From the NCBI GenBank assembly GCA_044226195.1, contig JBGAHO010000002.1, positions 124,001-188,000 of the forward strand: a DNA stretch of 64,000 nucleotides. Reading direction: 5' to 3'. Below are positions 33,449 through 42,796 of the stretch, piece by piece. Numbering within the stretch: the stretch's first letter is position 1; every line of letters starts with the position of its first letter. The stretch is from RPQJ01 sp044226195. GTDB lineage: Bacteria > Pseudomonadota > Gammaproteobacteria > Steroidobacterales > Steroidobacteraceae. Made by a program: the position numbers and the translations under genes. The notes beneath the pieces were generated by a model. That model saw only the letters and a program-made list of their open reading frames with translations. It did no database searches and was not told the origin of the DNA.

Positions 33449-34738
33449 CTAGCGGGACGGGCCGCTCCGGTAGCGGCGACCGCCCCCGCCGTTGCGGTGC
33501 CGCGACTCGCGCCGGGCGGCAGGATGTTGCCGCTGGCCCGCGTGGGAGGCACCGCCGGCGGCCCGATGGGCGTGCGCCGGCTCGGGCGTCGGAGCGGGTA
33601 TCCGGATCGCGCTGCGATCGAGCGGCAGCACGGCGATCTTGCGGCCGAGTACCTTCTCGATGCCGCGCAACCGGTCGCGTTCGTCGTCGGAAACCAGCGA
33701 AAGCGCCTGCCCGGTCGCACCCGCGCGGCCGGTGCGGCCGATGCGGTGGACGTAGTCTTCGGGGACGTGCGGCAGCTCGTAGTTCACCACCTGCGGCAGC
33801 TCGGTGATGTCGAGGCCGCGCGCGGCGATGTCGGTCGCCACCAGCACCTGCACCTTGTAGTCCTTGAAGTCCGCGAGCGCCCGCGTGCGCGCCGACTGTG
33901 ACTTGTTGCCGTGGATGGCGGCGCAGACGATGCCGTCCTTGCCGAGTTGTTCGGCCAGGCGGTTGGCGCCGTGCTTGGTGCGGGTGAACACGAGCGTCTG
34001 CGGCGTGGCGCCTTCGCGCAGCAGGTGGCTAAGCACGGCGCGCTTCTCGGCCTGCGGGACGAGGTGCACGCGGTGCTCCACGAGTTCGGCCGGCGCGTTG
34101 CGGGGCGCCACCTCGACCGTCAGCGGGTCGTGCAGCAGGCCGTTCGCGAGCGCGCGGATCTCTTCCGAGAACGTGGCCGAGAACAGCAGGTTCTGGCGCT
34201 TCGGCGGCAGCAGCGTGAGCACGCGGCGGATGTCGCGGATGAAGCCCATGTCGAGCATGCGGTCGGCTTCATCGAGCACGAGGGTGCGCACGCTGCGCAG
34301 GTCGATGTTGCGCTCGTTCGCGTGGTCGAGCAGGCGGCCCGGCGTGGCAACGACGATGTCGACGCCGTGGCGCAGGGCATCGACCTGCGGGCGCGGGCTG
34401 ACGCCGCCGAAGATCAGGATCGTGCGCTGGTGCAGGTGGCGGCCGAAGTCGCGGAACGACTCGTCGACCTGCGCCGCGAGTTCGCGCGTCGGCACGAGCA
34501 CCAGCGCGCGCGGGGCGCGGTGGCCGCTCGGACGCGGATTTTCCTCGTGCAGGCGCCGCAGCAGCGGCAGCGCAAAGGCCGCAGTCTTGCCGGTGCCGGT
34601 CTGGGCAGCGGCGAGCAGATCGCGGCCGGCGAGCACGGCGGGAATGCCCTGCTGCTGGATGGGGGTGGGCTGCACGTAGCCGAGTTCGCTGACGGCACGG
34701 AGGAGTTCGGCGGTGAGGCCGAGGGAATCAAAGGACAT
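33449..34738 (-). CDS. rhlE: DEAD-box ATP-dependent RNA helicase RhlE
   Basis: A 429-residue helicase. Motifs in order: Q motif (YVQPTPIQQQGIP), I AAQTGTGKT, Ia PTRELAAQV, Ib ATPGRLLD, II DEAD (VLDEADRMLDMGF), III FSATF, IV LVFTRTKHGANRLA, V ATDIAARGLDI, VI YVHRIGRTGRAG. A basic Arg/Gly-rich tail follows. RhlE helicases remodel rRNA and mRNA. ATG 34738 is where homology starts (MSFDSLGL); a longer frame adds a non-homologous leader. Confidence 0.95.
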   Translation of the reverse strand: MSFDSLGLTAELLRAVSELGYVQPTPIQQQGIPAVLAGRDLLAAAQTGTGKTAAFALPLLRRLHEENPRPSGHRAPRALVLVPTRELAAQVDESFRDFGRHLHQRTILIFGGVSPRPQVDALRHGVDIVVATPGRLLDHANERNIDLRSVRTLVLDEADRMLDMGFIRDIRRVLTLLPPKRQNLLFSATFSEEIRALANGLLHDPLTVEVAPRNAPAELVEHRVHLVPQAEKRAVLSHLLREGATPQTLVFTRTKHGANRLAEQLGKDGIVCAAIHGNKSQSARTRALADFKDYKVQVLVATDIAARGLDITELPQVVNYELPHVPEDYVHRIGRTGRAGATGQALSLVSDDERDRLRGIEKVLGRKIAVLPLDRSAIRIPAPTPEPAHAHRAAGGASHAGQRQHPAARRESRHRNGGGGRRYRSGPSR

Positions 34739-34991
34739 GGTCTTGCTTTCCAATGCGCTTCTCCCGCGTGCACGCACGCAGGAACCGGACGAAGCGTCGC
34801 AGTTCAGTGTCGGTGGGATCGAAGACGCAATCGCAGACGTCGATCAGTCTGCAGGAGGGGCCGCAAGGGAAGGAATTCCCAGAAGAACCTCACGCGCAGG
34901 CCGGGCTGCGCAGCGGCAAACTGGCGCGAACTCTACACGAACCCGGCCGGGCCGGTTCGACTTTCGTCACGAAGCGAGCCGGATCAACGGC

Positions 34992-37900
34992 TTAGAGCCA
35001 GTTCCCCATGAGGATGAAGGGCGCCCAGAAGAATGGATGGGCGAATGGCGCGTTCGGCGGCGGCGTGTAGCGCGCAGACTTCGGCACGCTCGCCGACGGC
35101 GGCAGTTCGCGGATGGCGCCACGCAGCGCGACCGGCGCGGTGTCGGGCCGCAGGTCGCCGGTGATGAACGCGAGCTGCACCTCGCGCATCGCCTGGGCCT
35201 TGGTGAGGTGCTCCGCCTGGCGGCGACGATAGAACTCGCGCATGAAGAGTCCCGTGCTGCCGTCCGCCACCGACCAGAGCGTCGCCATCACGCTCGCCGC
35301 ACCCTGGTTCTGCGCCAGCGCGCCGAAGCCCTCGACCTCGCGGCCGTTGCGGCGCTGCGTGTCGCCGAGTGCGGTCTGGCAGGCCGACAGCGTCAGCAGG
35401 TCCACGCTGCCGAGCGGGTAGTTGCCGGTCTTGAAGTCCGCGAGCGTCAGTTTGTTGCCGCCGCCCATCAGCAGGTACGAGTCGGCATCCGTGCCGGCGG
35501 TGAAATTGAAGTGGCTCGCGATGTGCACCACCGGCGGATTCGTCTCGAGCGCCTCGGAGAAGGTGGCCGGCGTGAAGTTCTCGTCGAGTTCGACGCTGCC
35601 CGGCAGGATGCCGTCGCCGTCGGTGTCGCCCGACCGCACGATCTCGTTCAGCTCGACCGGCACCGCGGGCAGTGGCGCCCACTCGATCTTGTCGGTGCCG
35701 GGCGCCGCACCCTTGCTGACGCCGAGCGCGGCAACGCTCCAGTCCGACTGCGGACGGCGCTCGAGCGCGGCCCGACCTGCCGGCGTGAACAGCGCGAAGC
35801 CGTACTTCGCCACCAGGAACTGCTGGCCGTCGTGCAGCGCCGCGAACGGCAGGTAACGCAGCGCCCCGTCGAGCGACAGCATCAGCACTTTCGCGCCGGC
35901 CTGCTGCAGGTCGGGCGCGATCGGCGCGATCAGCGCGTCGTAGAGCGCCTTCGCCGTCGGCACCGGATCGCGCGACGGCGACTGCAGGATGTCGCGGTAC
36001 TGGAATACCAGCTTGTTCAGTTCGGCCTGCGAGATCGCGCTCTCGCGATGGATCTGCACCGTCGGCGTGGTGAGCAGGATGTGCACCTTGTCCGGCAGCA
36101 GCAGGTAGTGGACGATCACCGCGCCCTGCCCGAGCCGGGCGAGGCTGCCCTGCATGCCCGACAGGCTCTGCAGGTTCTGCGCCGCGAAGTCCATCGCGCG
36201 GTCTTCGCCCTGCGTGCGGAACGCCTGCTCCAGTTCGACGAGGTAGGACTGGAACGCCGCGTTCGCCACCTCGCGGTCCGCCTTCACCTGATCGAAGCGC
36301 GCCTGCTGCTCCGGCGTGCGCGAGGCCGCCGGGATCGCCCGCAACGCCTCGTACTCCTTGCCGAGCGCCGCCAGCTTGGTGCTGATCTCCTGGTAGCGCT
36401 GTGCCCACGGCGCCTCCGCCGCGGACGACGTCAGCGTCGTCTGCCGCGCGTCGGTGGTGGCGTCGCGGCGGATGAAGTCGAAGTACTCCTCCTCCTTGAG
36501 CATCGACATCACCTGCTCGGCCTCCGCGAGCCGGCCGCGCGCGATCATGGTGTCCGCGAGCGAGCGGTACACCTGCTCCTTGTTCTGCACCAGCGAACGC
36601 TGCAGCTCCTTGTCGAGGCTGAGGGCCGAGGCCCGCAGCGACTGGATGAGGTTGACCGCCTGCTTGCGATAGAAGATCGACTGCTCGGGATTGCCCCGGC
36701 GCAGTGCGACGTCGGCCAGCGTGTCCCAGGCCCGCCACTGCAGGTCGGGCGAGCCGACTTCCTGCGCGACGACGAGCGCCTGCTGGGCATTGCGCGCGGC
36801 ATCGGCATAGCGCTTCTGCCTCGCCTGTACGCCCGCGAGCCCCGACCACGCCGCCGCCTCGCGGCCGCGGTTGCCGGTCTTCTGCAGCAGCGCGAGCGCC
36901 TGCTGGTAGCTGTCGGCGGCCCGACTCAGCTGGTTGAGGGCCGCCTGCGTCGCCGCCATTTCCGCGAGCGCGGCCGCCTCGCCCGACCGCGACCCGATCT
37001 CCCGCTGCAGCGCGATCGCCTGCCGGAACGACTTCAGCGAGGCCGAGTAGTCGTGCAGGTCGTACTGCGCATTGCCGATCGAGCTCAGCACGCTCGCCTC
37101 GCGCTGGCGCTGGCCGACCTCGCGCGTGATCGCGAGCGCCTGCTGCAGGTACTCGAGCGCGCGTGCCGGCTGGCCGAAGCGGCGATACGCGTCGCCCAAG
37201 TTGCCGAGCAGCACCGCCTCGGACGGGCGCAGTCCGGCGCCGCGGAAATACTCCAGCGCCTTGCCGTACAGCTCGAGCGTCTGGCCGTACTGGCCGAGCT
37301 CGAGGTAGGCGTCGGCCATGTTGCTGTGGTCGCCCGCCTCGCCCTCGGCGTTGCGCAGCTGCTGGTGGATCTCGAGCGACTGCCGGTGGAACTCGAGCGC
37401 CTCGGCCGGACGACCGAGCGCCGCCATGTTGTTGCCGATGGCGCGCACCGCATCGGCTTCGAGCAGGCCGTTGCGGATGTCGTGCGCGATCGCCGCCGCC
37501 TGGCGCGCGAGTTCGAGGCCTTCGCCCGCCCGCCCGATCGCCTCGTAGGTGTAGGCGATCGAGATCAGGTCCTGCCCCTCGGTGTCGCGCCGCCCGAGAC
37601 GGCGGTCGATGGCGAGCGCCTGCTGGTGCTGCTGCAGCGCCTTGTCGTACTGCGCGAGGTCGCTGTACGTGTCGCCGAGCGAGATGAGGCTGCGCACCTC
37701 CGTGTCCACGTCGCCGTCCTTGCGGGCCGACGCGAGTGCCGCTTCGAGATACGGCACGGAATCCCTGGCCAGTCCCTGCGTGCGCAGCAGGCCGCCGATG
37801 TCGAGCGCTACGATGCGCTGGAGGTACGTGTTGCTGGTGTCGCGCGCCAGTGCCTCGGCGCGCTTGTAGCGCTCCATGGCGTCCGCGTAGCGATTGACGT

Positions 37901-40900
37901 CCTGGTAGGCGAAGCCGACCACGAGCGTGCGCACGGCCATGTTGACCTTGCTGCCGACCTCCTGCTCGGTCTGCACGGCCTGCCGCTCGAGTGCCGTCGC
38001 GCCCTCGATGTCCCCGGTGCGCACCAGCACGGCCGCGATCAGCGACTGCGCCTGTGCCTCGCACGAGCGATCGCCGCTGCGCCGGCAGGCCTCGGCCATG
38101 GCGTCGTACGCGGCACGCGCGGCCGCCTGGTCGCCGGCCGCAGCCTGCGCATCGCCGATCGCCATCTGGTCGCTCGACTCCGCGCCCGGGCTCTGGCGCT
38201 CGCGCGCAATCGCCAGCGCCTTCTCGTACCAGGCGATGGCCTCGGGGTACTGGCGCAGGCGCACCGACAGGTCGCCGAGGCGGCGGTAGTCGATGCGCTC
38301 GTTCTCGGCGTCGCCCTCCCCTTCGCGGTCGAAGGCCAGCACCTGCTCGTAGACCTCGCGCGCTTCGTCCAGGCGGTTCGACTTCGCCAGCGCGTCGCCG
38401 AGGTTCGTGAGCTGCGCACTCTCCGTGCGGCGCTCGCCGAGCTGGTGGCCCAGCGAGACGGCTTCGCGGTAGGCGTTCACCGCCTGCGGATACTCCGTGC
38501 GGCGCGAGTACACGTCGCCGAGCGAGGTCATCACTTCGCGCTGACCGGCGAGGCTGCCTTCCTTGCGGCGCATCTCGAGCGCGTGCTGCAGCTCGGCGAG
38601 CGCCTCGTCGTGGCGGCCGAGCTGGCTCAGCGACTCACCCACCCAGCGCCGGTCGTACGCCTCGCCCGCAGCGTCGCTGCGCTGGATGTCGACGTCGACC
38701 GCGGCACGGAACGCCTCGAGGGCGGCGGCATGGTCACCGAGCCCGTTGCGCGCCATGCCGAGCTCGGTCAGGTCGGCGCCCAGCGAATCGATGTCGCCCG
38801 CCTCGCGACCGAGGGCCACTGCTTCATCGAGGTACTTCGCGGCGACGCCGAAGTCGCTCGCCCGGCGCTTGAGCTTGCCGAGGTCGGAGAGGACGGACCG
38901 CAGGCCGGTCGTGTCCTGCTCCTGACGGAAGAGCTCGAGCGACTTCTCGAAATGGGGAATCGCCTCCGCGTCGCGTTTCAGGCTCTGCAGCGAGCGGGCC
39001 ACGCCACGCTCCGCCGTCGCCTGGTCGGCCGGGCGGTCCGTCGCGGCATAGATGCCGGACGCGCGCTGATAACGCTCGAGCGCTTCCTCGTGGCGGTCCG
39101 CGCGCCGCAGCATGTTGGCCGAGTTCTCGATGAAGATGCCGAGGTTCGCCGAGTCGCCGAGTGCGCCGGCGACGCTGATGGCCTCGTCGTAGCCCTGCAG
39201 CGCGAGGTCGTTCTTGCCGAGGTCGGCGTAGAGGTTGGCGAGCGTGTTGAGCGAGGAGCCGACCAGCGACGGGTCGTTCAGCTCGCGCGCGAGGGCAAGT
39301 GCCCGCTGCAGCGAGGCGACGGCCTCGTCGTCCTGCTTGAGATCGCGCTGCACGTCGGCGATGGTGATGTGGTCGACGCGCTCCGCCGTCTTGTCGCCGA
39401 GGCGCTGGTCGATCGCGAGGGCTTCCTGGTACGCGGCCAGCGCCGCCGCATAATTGCCGAGGCCGCGCTGCGCGAGCCCGATGCCCGTCAGCGACACGCC
39501 CTGTCCGGACGGAGTGTTGAGCTCGCGGCCGAGCTTCAGGGCCGCCTGGTAGGAGGCGAGCGCGCCCGCGAAGTCCCCACTCGACTTCTGCGACCAGCCG
39601 AGGTCGTTGTACGCGACGCGCAGCTCATCCTGCTTGCCGAGCTCGGCGTACAGCTCCGTGAGGCGCTGCAGCTCCGGCACGGCCTCGGCATGACGACCCT
39701 TCTCGCGCAGCATCTTGGCGACCTTGGCGCGATCCCACGCCTCGCCACTCTTGTCGCCGAGCGCGACGTCGGCCTCGACGCCACCGCGATACGCCTGCAG
39801 CGCGCCCTCGAAGTCGCCCGTGGCTTCCTTCGCCTGCGCGAGCCGCGACACGTCGCGACTGACGGATGCCATGTCGCCCGCCGCCCGGTGCAGGGCAACG
39901 GCCTCCTCGAGGACGGCGACCGCGCCCGCCGCATCGTCCTGGTTGCGGCGCAGGTTGCCGAGCTGCGACAGGGCCGAGCGCAGCGCCTCGGTGTCGCCCG
40001 TCTTGCGATAGAGATCGACGCTGCGCGTGCTCGCGGCGAGCGCCGCCTCCGGCTGCTTCATCGCATCGAGCACGTCGGCGTCGCGATAGTTCCACTTGGC
40101 CTCGTACGGCACGTGCTGCGCGCGCTGCACGAGCGCGATGGCGCGCAGGTAGCGCTGGTGGGCGCCTTCGAGGTCGCCCTGCTGCTTGTACGCGTTGGCG
40201 GCGTTGCCGAGGTCGATCGACTGGTTGACCGGATCGCCGCGACTCTCGTGCACGGCGAGCGCGCGGTCGTACGCGGCGATCGATTCCGCGTACTGCTCCT
40301 GGTCGAACGCCAGGTTGCCGATGCGCGTGTGCGTGCCCGCCTCGGCGTCGCTGTTGTTCAACTCGCGCGCGAGGTCGAGCGCCTTCTGGTAGGCCTCGAG
40401 GGCCTGCGGCCACTGCTTCAGCGAGCGGTGGACGTCGCCGAGCGTGGTGTAGTCGATGCGCTGCGCGTTGCGGTTGGCGAGCTCGACGTCGATCGCCAGT
40501 GCCTGCTCGAACGACTGCAGCGCCTGCGCCGCCTGGCCGAGCCCGAGCTGCGCCTTGCCGATGCCCGTGATCGCGCTGCTCTCGTCGATGCGGGATTTCG
40601 CCTGGCGCGCGAGCTGCAGCGCTTCCTGGTGCGTCGCGAGCGACGCCTTGTAGTCGCCGATGGTCTCCTGGGCCTGGCCGAGTGCATCGAGCACGTCGAG
40701 GACCTTGTCCGGCTGCCCGAGTTCACGACGCAGCGCCAGCGCCTTCTGGAATTCCGCCACGGCGTCGCGGCCACGGCCGATGTTCGAGTAGGCCGTCGCG
40801 AGCTTGCGGCGATCCCACGCCTCGCCTTCCTTGTCGCCGAGGTCGACGTCGGAGACGACGGCCTCTTCATAGGCCTGCAACGCGAGCGCGTCCTCGTTGA

Positions 40901-42125
40901 GGGCGCCGTAGGCCTGGCCGAGGACGGACAGGTCGCGGCTCTCGCCGGCGCGGTCATGCGCCTGGCGGTGCAGCTCGATGGCTTCCTTGAGGTCACGCAC
41001 GGCGCCCGCCTGGTCGCCGATGGCTCGCCGCGCCGCGCCGGACTTCGAGAGCGCGCCGCGCAGGCCATCCGCGTTGCCCGTGCCGCGATAGATCGCGATG
41101 CCCTGCTCGAAGAGCGGCACGGCCTCGGCCGTGCGATCGAGCTTGACCAGTGCCCGGGCCTGGCCGACCGTCGCGATTGCCTCTGTGCCGGCGTTCTTGC
41201 CGGCGCGCGCGGCGGCCTGCGCCTCGGCGAAGGTCGCGAGCGCCTGCTCGTACTGCTCGGCTTCCATGTACGTGTTGCCGAGGTTGCCGAGATCGATGGC
41301 GACGTCGGAGGCATCGTCGAGCGAACGATGCAGCGCGACGGCCCGCTGGTAGGCGGCGATGGCGTCGTCGTTGTGCGAGGCGAGGTAGTGGATGTTGCCC
41401 ACGAGCGTGTGCGCGCTCGCTTCCTCGGACGCCTGGTGGGTCTCCGCAAGCACGACGATGGCCTGCTGCAGCAGGTCGAGCGCCTGTGCGTCGCGGCCGA
41501 GGTCGCTGTCGATTTCACCGAGTCGTGCGAGCACGACGCCTTCAGCCGCGCGATCCTGGGTCTGGCGACTGAGCGCCAGGGCCTGCTGGTACGCGGCGTA
41601 GGACGCATCCTTGTCGCCCGCCACGTACTGCGCGAGGCCGAGGTTGGCGGTGGCCCGGCGCTGGTCGACCAGTGCGCCGGCGGCCGCGTGCAGGCGAGCC
41701 GCTTCTTCGAATGACGCCACGGCGCTGTTCGCATCGTTGGCGAGCAGCTGGAGGCGGCCGAGCTCTGCGAGGGCCTGGCGCAGGGCGTCGTTGTCCTGGG
41801 CCTCGCGAGCGAGAGCCACGGCCTGGGCCAGCGTCTCGCGCGCCGGACCGGACTGGCCGAGCTGGTCCTGTACGGTCGCGAGGGACCGGAGCACGCGGAT
41901 GCGCAGCGCGGCATCGCCGGAGGCAGTGCCGTACTCGAGGGCCCGCTCGAGCGGCGTCACGGCTTTCGCGTACTTCTGGCGCTCGATCTGCTGCTGCGCG
42001 CTCGCCAGCAGTTTCTCGGCGCGGGCCTGCGCGCGCTCGGCGTCGGTCGCCGCTTGCGCGGGCAAGGCGCTCGCCAGGAGCGCGCAGATGACGATCGACA
42101 GGGTGCGGTGAGCCGGAGGTTTCAT
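34992..42125 (-). CDS. Giant exported TPR-CHAT protease
   Basis: A 2377-residue protein. Residues 1-25 are a signal peptide (RTLSIVICALLASALPAQA). Residues ~35-1850 form an unbroken TPR array of roughly 40-45 repeats, each 40 residues. A helical linker precedes the C-terminal CHAT domain (~1990-2330), a caspase-like clan CD peptidase: LMLSLDGALRYLPFAALHDG, catalytic His2205 in VVHIASHFNF and Cys2249 in LTLSACQTALG, then GFGALAQNQGAASVMATLWSV. The last 18 residues are hydrophobic. TPRs normally sense a partner and gate the protease. ATG 42125 is the only start that yields the signal peptide. It is the last gene of the sigma-caspase-trypsin operon. Confidence 0.93.
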   Translation of the reverse strand: MKPPAHRTLSIVICALLASALPAQAATDAERAQARAEKLLASAQQQIERQKYAKAVTPLERALEYGTASGDAALRIRVLRSLATVQDQLGQSGPARETLAQAVALAREAQDNDALRQALAELGRLQLLANDANSAVASFEEAARLHAAAGALVDQRRATANLGLAQYVAGDKDASYAAYQQALALSRQTQDRAAEGVVLARLGEIDSDLGRDAQALDLLQQAIVVLAETHQASEEASAHTLVGNIHYLASHNDDAIAAYQRAVALHRSLDDASDVAIDLGNLGNTYMEAEQYEQALATFAEAQAAARAGKNAGTEAIATVGQARALVKLDRTAEAVPLFEQGIAIYRGTGNADGLRGALSKSGAARRAIGDQAGAVRDLKEAIELHRQAHDRAGESRDLSVLGQAYGALNEDALALQAYEEAVVSDVDLGDKEGEAWDRRKLATAYSNIGRGRDAVAEFQKALALRRELGQPDKVLDVLDALGQAQETIGDYKASLATHQEALQLARQAKSRIDESSAITGIGKAQLGLGQAAQALQSFEQALAIDVELANRNAQRIDYTTLGDVHRSLKQWPQALEAYQKALDLARELNNSDAEAGTHTRIGNLAFDQEQYAESIAAYDRALAVHESRGDPVNQSIDLGNAANAYKQQGDLEGAHQRYLRAIALVQRAQHVPYEAKWNYRDADVLDAMKQPEAALAASTRSVDLYRKTGDTEALRSALSQLGNLRRNQDDAAGAVAVLEEAVALHRAAGDMASVSRDVSRLAQAKEATGDFEGALQAYRGGVEADVALGDKSGEAWDRAKVAKMLREKGRHAEAVPELQRLTELYAELGKQDELRVAYNDLGWSQKSSGDFAGALASYQAALKLGRELNTPSGQGVSLTGIGLAQRGLGNYAAALAAYQEALAIDQRLGDKTAERVDHITIADVQRDLKQDDEAVASLQRALALARELNDPSLVGSSLNTLANLYADLGKNDLALQGYDEAISVAGALGDSANLGIFIENSANMLRRADRHEEALERYQRASGIYAATDRPADQATAERGVARSLQSLKRDAEAIPHFEKSLELFRQEQDTTGLRSVLSDLGKLKRRASDFGVAAKYLDEAVALGREAGDIDSLGADLTELGMARNGLGDHAAALEAFRAAVDVDIQRSDAAGEAYDRRWVGESLSQLGRHDEALAELQHALEMRRKEGSLAGQREVMTSLGDVYSRRTEYPQAVNAYREAVSLGHQLGERRTESAQLTNLGDALAKSNRLDEAREVYEQVLAFDREGEGDAENERIDYRRLGDLSVRLRQYPEAIAWYEKALAIARERQSPGAESSDQMAIGDAQAAAGDQAAARAAYDAMAEACRRSGDRSCEAQAQSLIAAVLVRTGDIEGATALERQAVQTEQEVGSKVNMAVRTLVVGFAYQDVNRYADAMERYKRAEALARDTSNTYLQRIVALDIGGLLRTQGLARDSVPYLEAALASARKDGDVDTEVRSLISLGDTYSDLAQYDKALQQHQQALAIDRRLGRRDTEGQDLISIAYTYEAIGRAGEGLELARQAAAIAHDIRNGLLEADAVRAIGNNMAALGRPAEALEFHRQSLEIHQQLRNAEGEAGDHSNMADAYLELGQYGQTLELYGKALEYFRGAGLRPSEAVLLGNLGDAYRRFGQPARALEYLQQALAITREVGQRQREASVLSSIGNAQYDLHDYSASLKSFRQAIALQREIGSRSGEAAALAEMAATQAALNQLSRAADSYQQALALLQKTGNRGREAAAWSGLAGVQARQKRYADAARNAQQALVVAQEVGSPDLQWRAWDTLADVALRRGNPEQSIFYRKQAVNLIQSLRASALSLDKELQRSLVQNKEQVYRSLADTMIARGRLAEAEQVMSMLKEEEYFDFIRRDATTDARQTTLTSSAAEAPWAQRYQEISTKLAALGKEYEALRAIPAASRTPEQQARFDQVKADREVANAAFQSYLVELEQAFRTQGEDRAMDFAAQNLQSLSGMQGSLARLGQGAVIVHYLLLPDKVHILLTTPTVQIHRESAISQAELNKLVFQYRDILQSPSRDPVPTAKALYDALIAPIAPDLQQAGAKVLMLSLDGALRYLPFAALHDGQQFLVAKYGFALFTPAGRAALERRPQSDWSVAALGVSKGAAPGTDKIEWAPLPAVPVELNEIVRSGDTDGDGILPGSVELDENFTPATFSEALETNPPVVHIASHFNFTAGTDADSYLLMGGGNKLTLADFKTGNYPLGSVDLLTLSACQTALGDTQRRNGREVEGFGALAQNQGAASVMATLWSVADGSTGLFMREFYRRRQAEHLTKAQAMREVQLAFITGDLRPDTAPVALRGAIRELPPSASVPKSARYTPPPNAPFAHPFFWAPFILMGNWL
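37801..41040 (-). repeat. Three 1080-nt higher-order repeats within the TPR array
   Basis: Units 39961-41040, 38881-39960 and 37801-38880 align without indels; the third is most diverged. Landmarks recur exactly 1080 bases apart: the GEAWDR/GEAYDR segment (DNA blocks at 40811, 39731 and 38651) and the LRxxLSxxG segment (41041, 39961 and 38881). Each unit is 360 residues, or nine 40-residue TPRs. Confidence 0.8.
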
Positions 42126-42181
42126 GTTCGTGGGGTCACTCGTGAAAGTCACCCGGCATGGACGTCCACGGCCGGCAGTCG

Positions 42182-42778
42182 TCAGGGACCAGGCTCGAAG
42201 ATCAGGCGATACCGGCCGGACTCGTCGACCCGGCCACCGCGCGGCTCGGCCCAGCCGCGAAACGCGTCGAGATGCGGCGCATCGACGTCGACCTCGACGA
42301 TGCGCCGGCCGTCGGCCGCCACGTCGCGAGGCTGCAGGCCGAGGGCCACGAGCTCGCCGGTGGCCACGGTGGCCGCCGCGACGGGATCCGGCACGGACTG
42401 CTTGATGACGCCCGCGAAGCCGCGCGGCTTTTCGACCGGCGTCGGCGGCGTCGGTTGCGGCGTGACCCCGGGTGTCGGCAGCAGGCGGATGCCGATGGCC
42501 AGCGCGGCGACGGTGGCCGCCGCGGCCAGCCACGGGCCGAACGATCGGGAACGCGAGGGACGGGGAGCGGACGCCGCGCCGAGCAGGCCCTCGTTCTCCA
42601 GCCGGCGCAGCAATCGCTCGAGACCGACGCGATCCTGCGCACCGGCCGATTGCAGCACGGCGTCCTCCGCACGGATGGACCGCCGCAGCGCGCCGGTGCC
42701 GTCCGGATCGGGGGCGCCGGGCGCACGTCTCCCGGCGAGTTCCTCGCTCCAGCGGTCGATGTCGTCTTCGCTCGCCAC
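42182..42778 (-). CDS. Single-pass membrane protein, possible anti-sigma or adaptor
   Basis: A 198-residue protein with no family recognised. The N-terminal ~78 residues are charged and cytoplasmic-like (DIDRWSEELAGRR, VGLERLLRRLENEGLLG). One membrane helix follows at ~81-100 (GPWLAAAATVAALAIGIRLL), then a Pro-rich stretch and a ~90-residue periplasmic domain (ATGELVALGLQPRDVAADG, RIVEVDVDAPHLDAFRGWAE). The topology matches anti-sigma factors such as RseA, but no zinc-binding motif is seen. It lies 18 bases after the trypsin gene and 56 before the TPR-CHAT gene. Its job is inferred from context only. Confidence 0.75.
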   Translation of the reverse strand: MASEDDIDRWSEELAGRRAPGAPDPDGTGALRRSIRAEDAVLQSAGAQDRVGLERLLRRLENEGLLGAASAPRPSRSRSFGPWLAAAATVAALAIGIRLLPTPGVTPQPTPPTPVEKPRGFAGVIKQSVPDPVAAATVATGELVALGLQPRDVAADGRRIVEVDVDAPHLDAFRGWAEPRGGRVDESGRYRLIFEPGP

Positions 42779-42796
42779 GATCGCCCGATTGTAGCG

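Noticed and set aside
31021..33807. A 928-codon plus-strand frame opposite motA, motB and rhlE
   Set aside because: Composition is Arg/Ala/Gly-rich with no recognisable domain, and it is antisense to three certain genes.
34739..34991. Inverted GC-rich arms near 34940-34960 as a terminator for the TPR-CHAT gene
   Set aside because: The arms are imperfect and no T-run follows on the minus strand.
34713..41714. A 2333-codon open frame on the plus strand opposite the TPR-CHAT gene
   Set aside because: It is exactly antisense to the repeat array. Its apparent leucine/arginine repeats mirror the 40-residue TPR period, and high GC removes stop codons. No domain or ribosome-binding site supports it.
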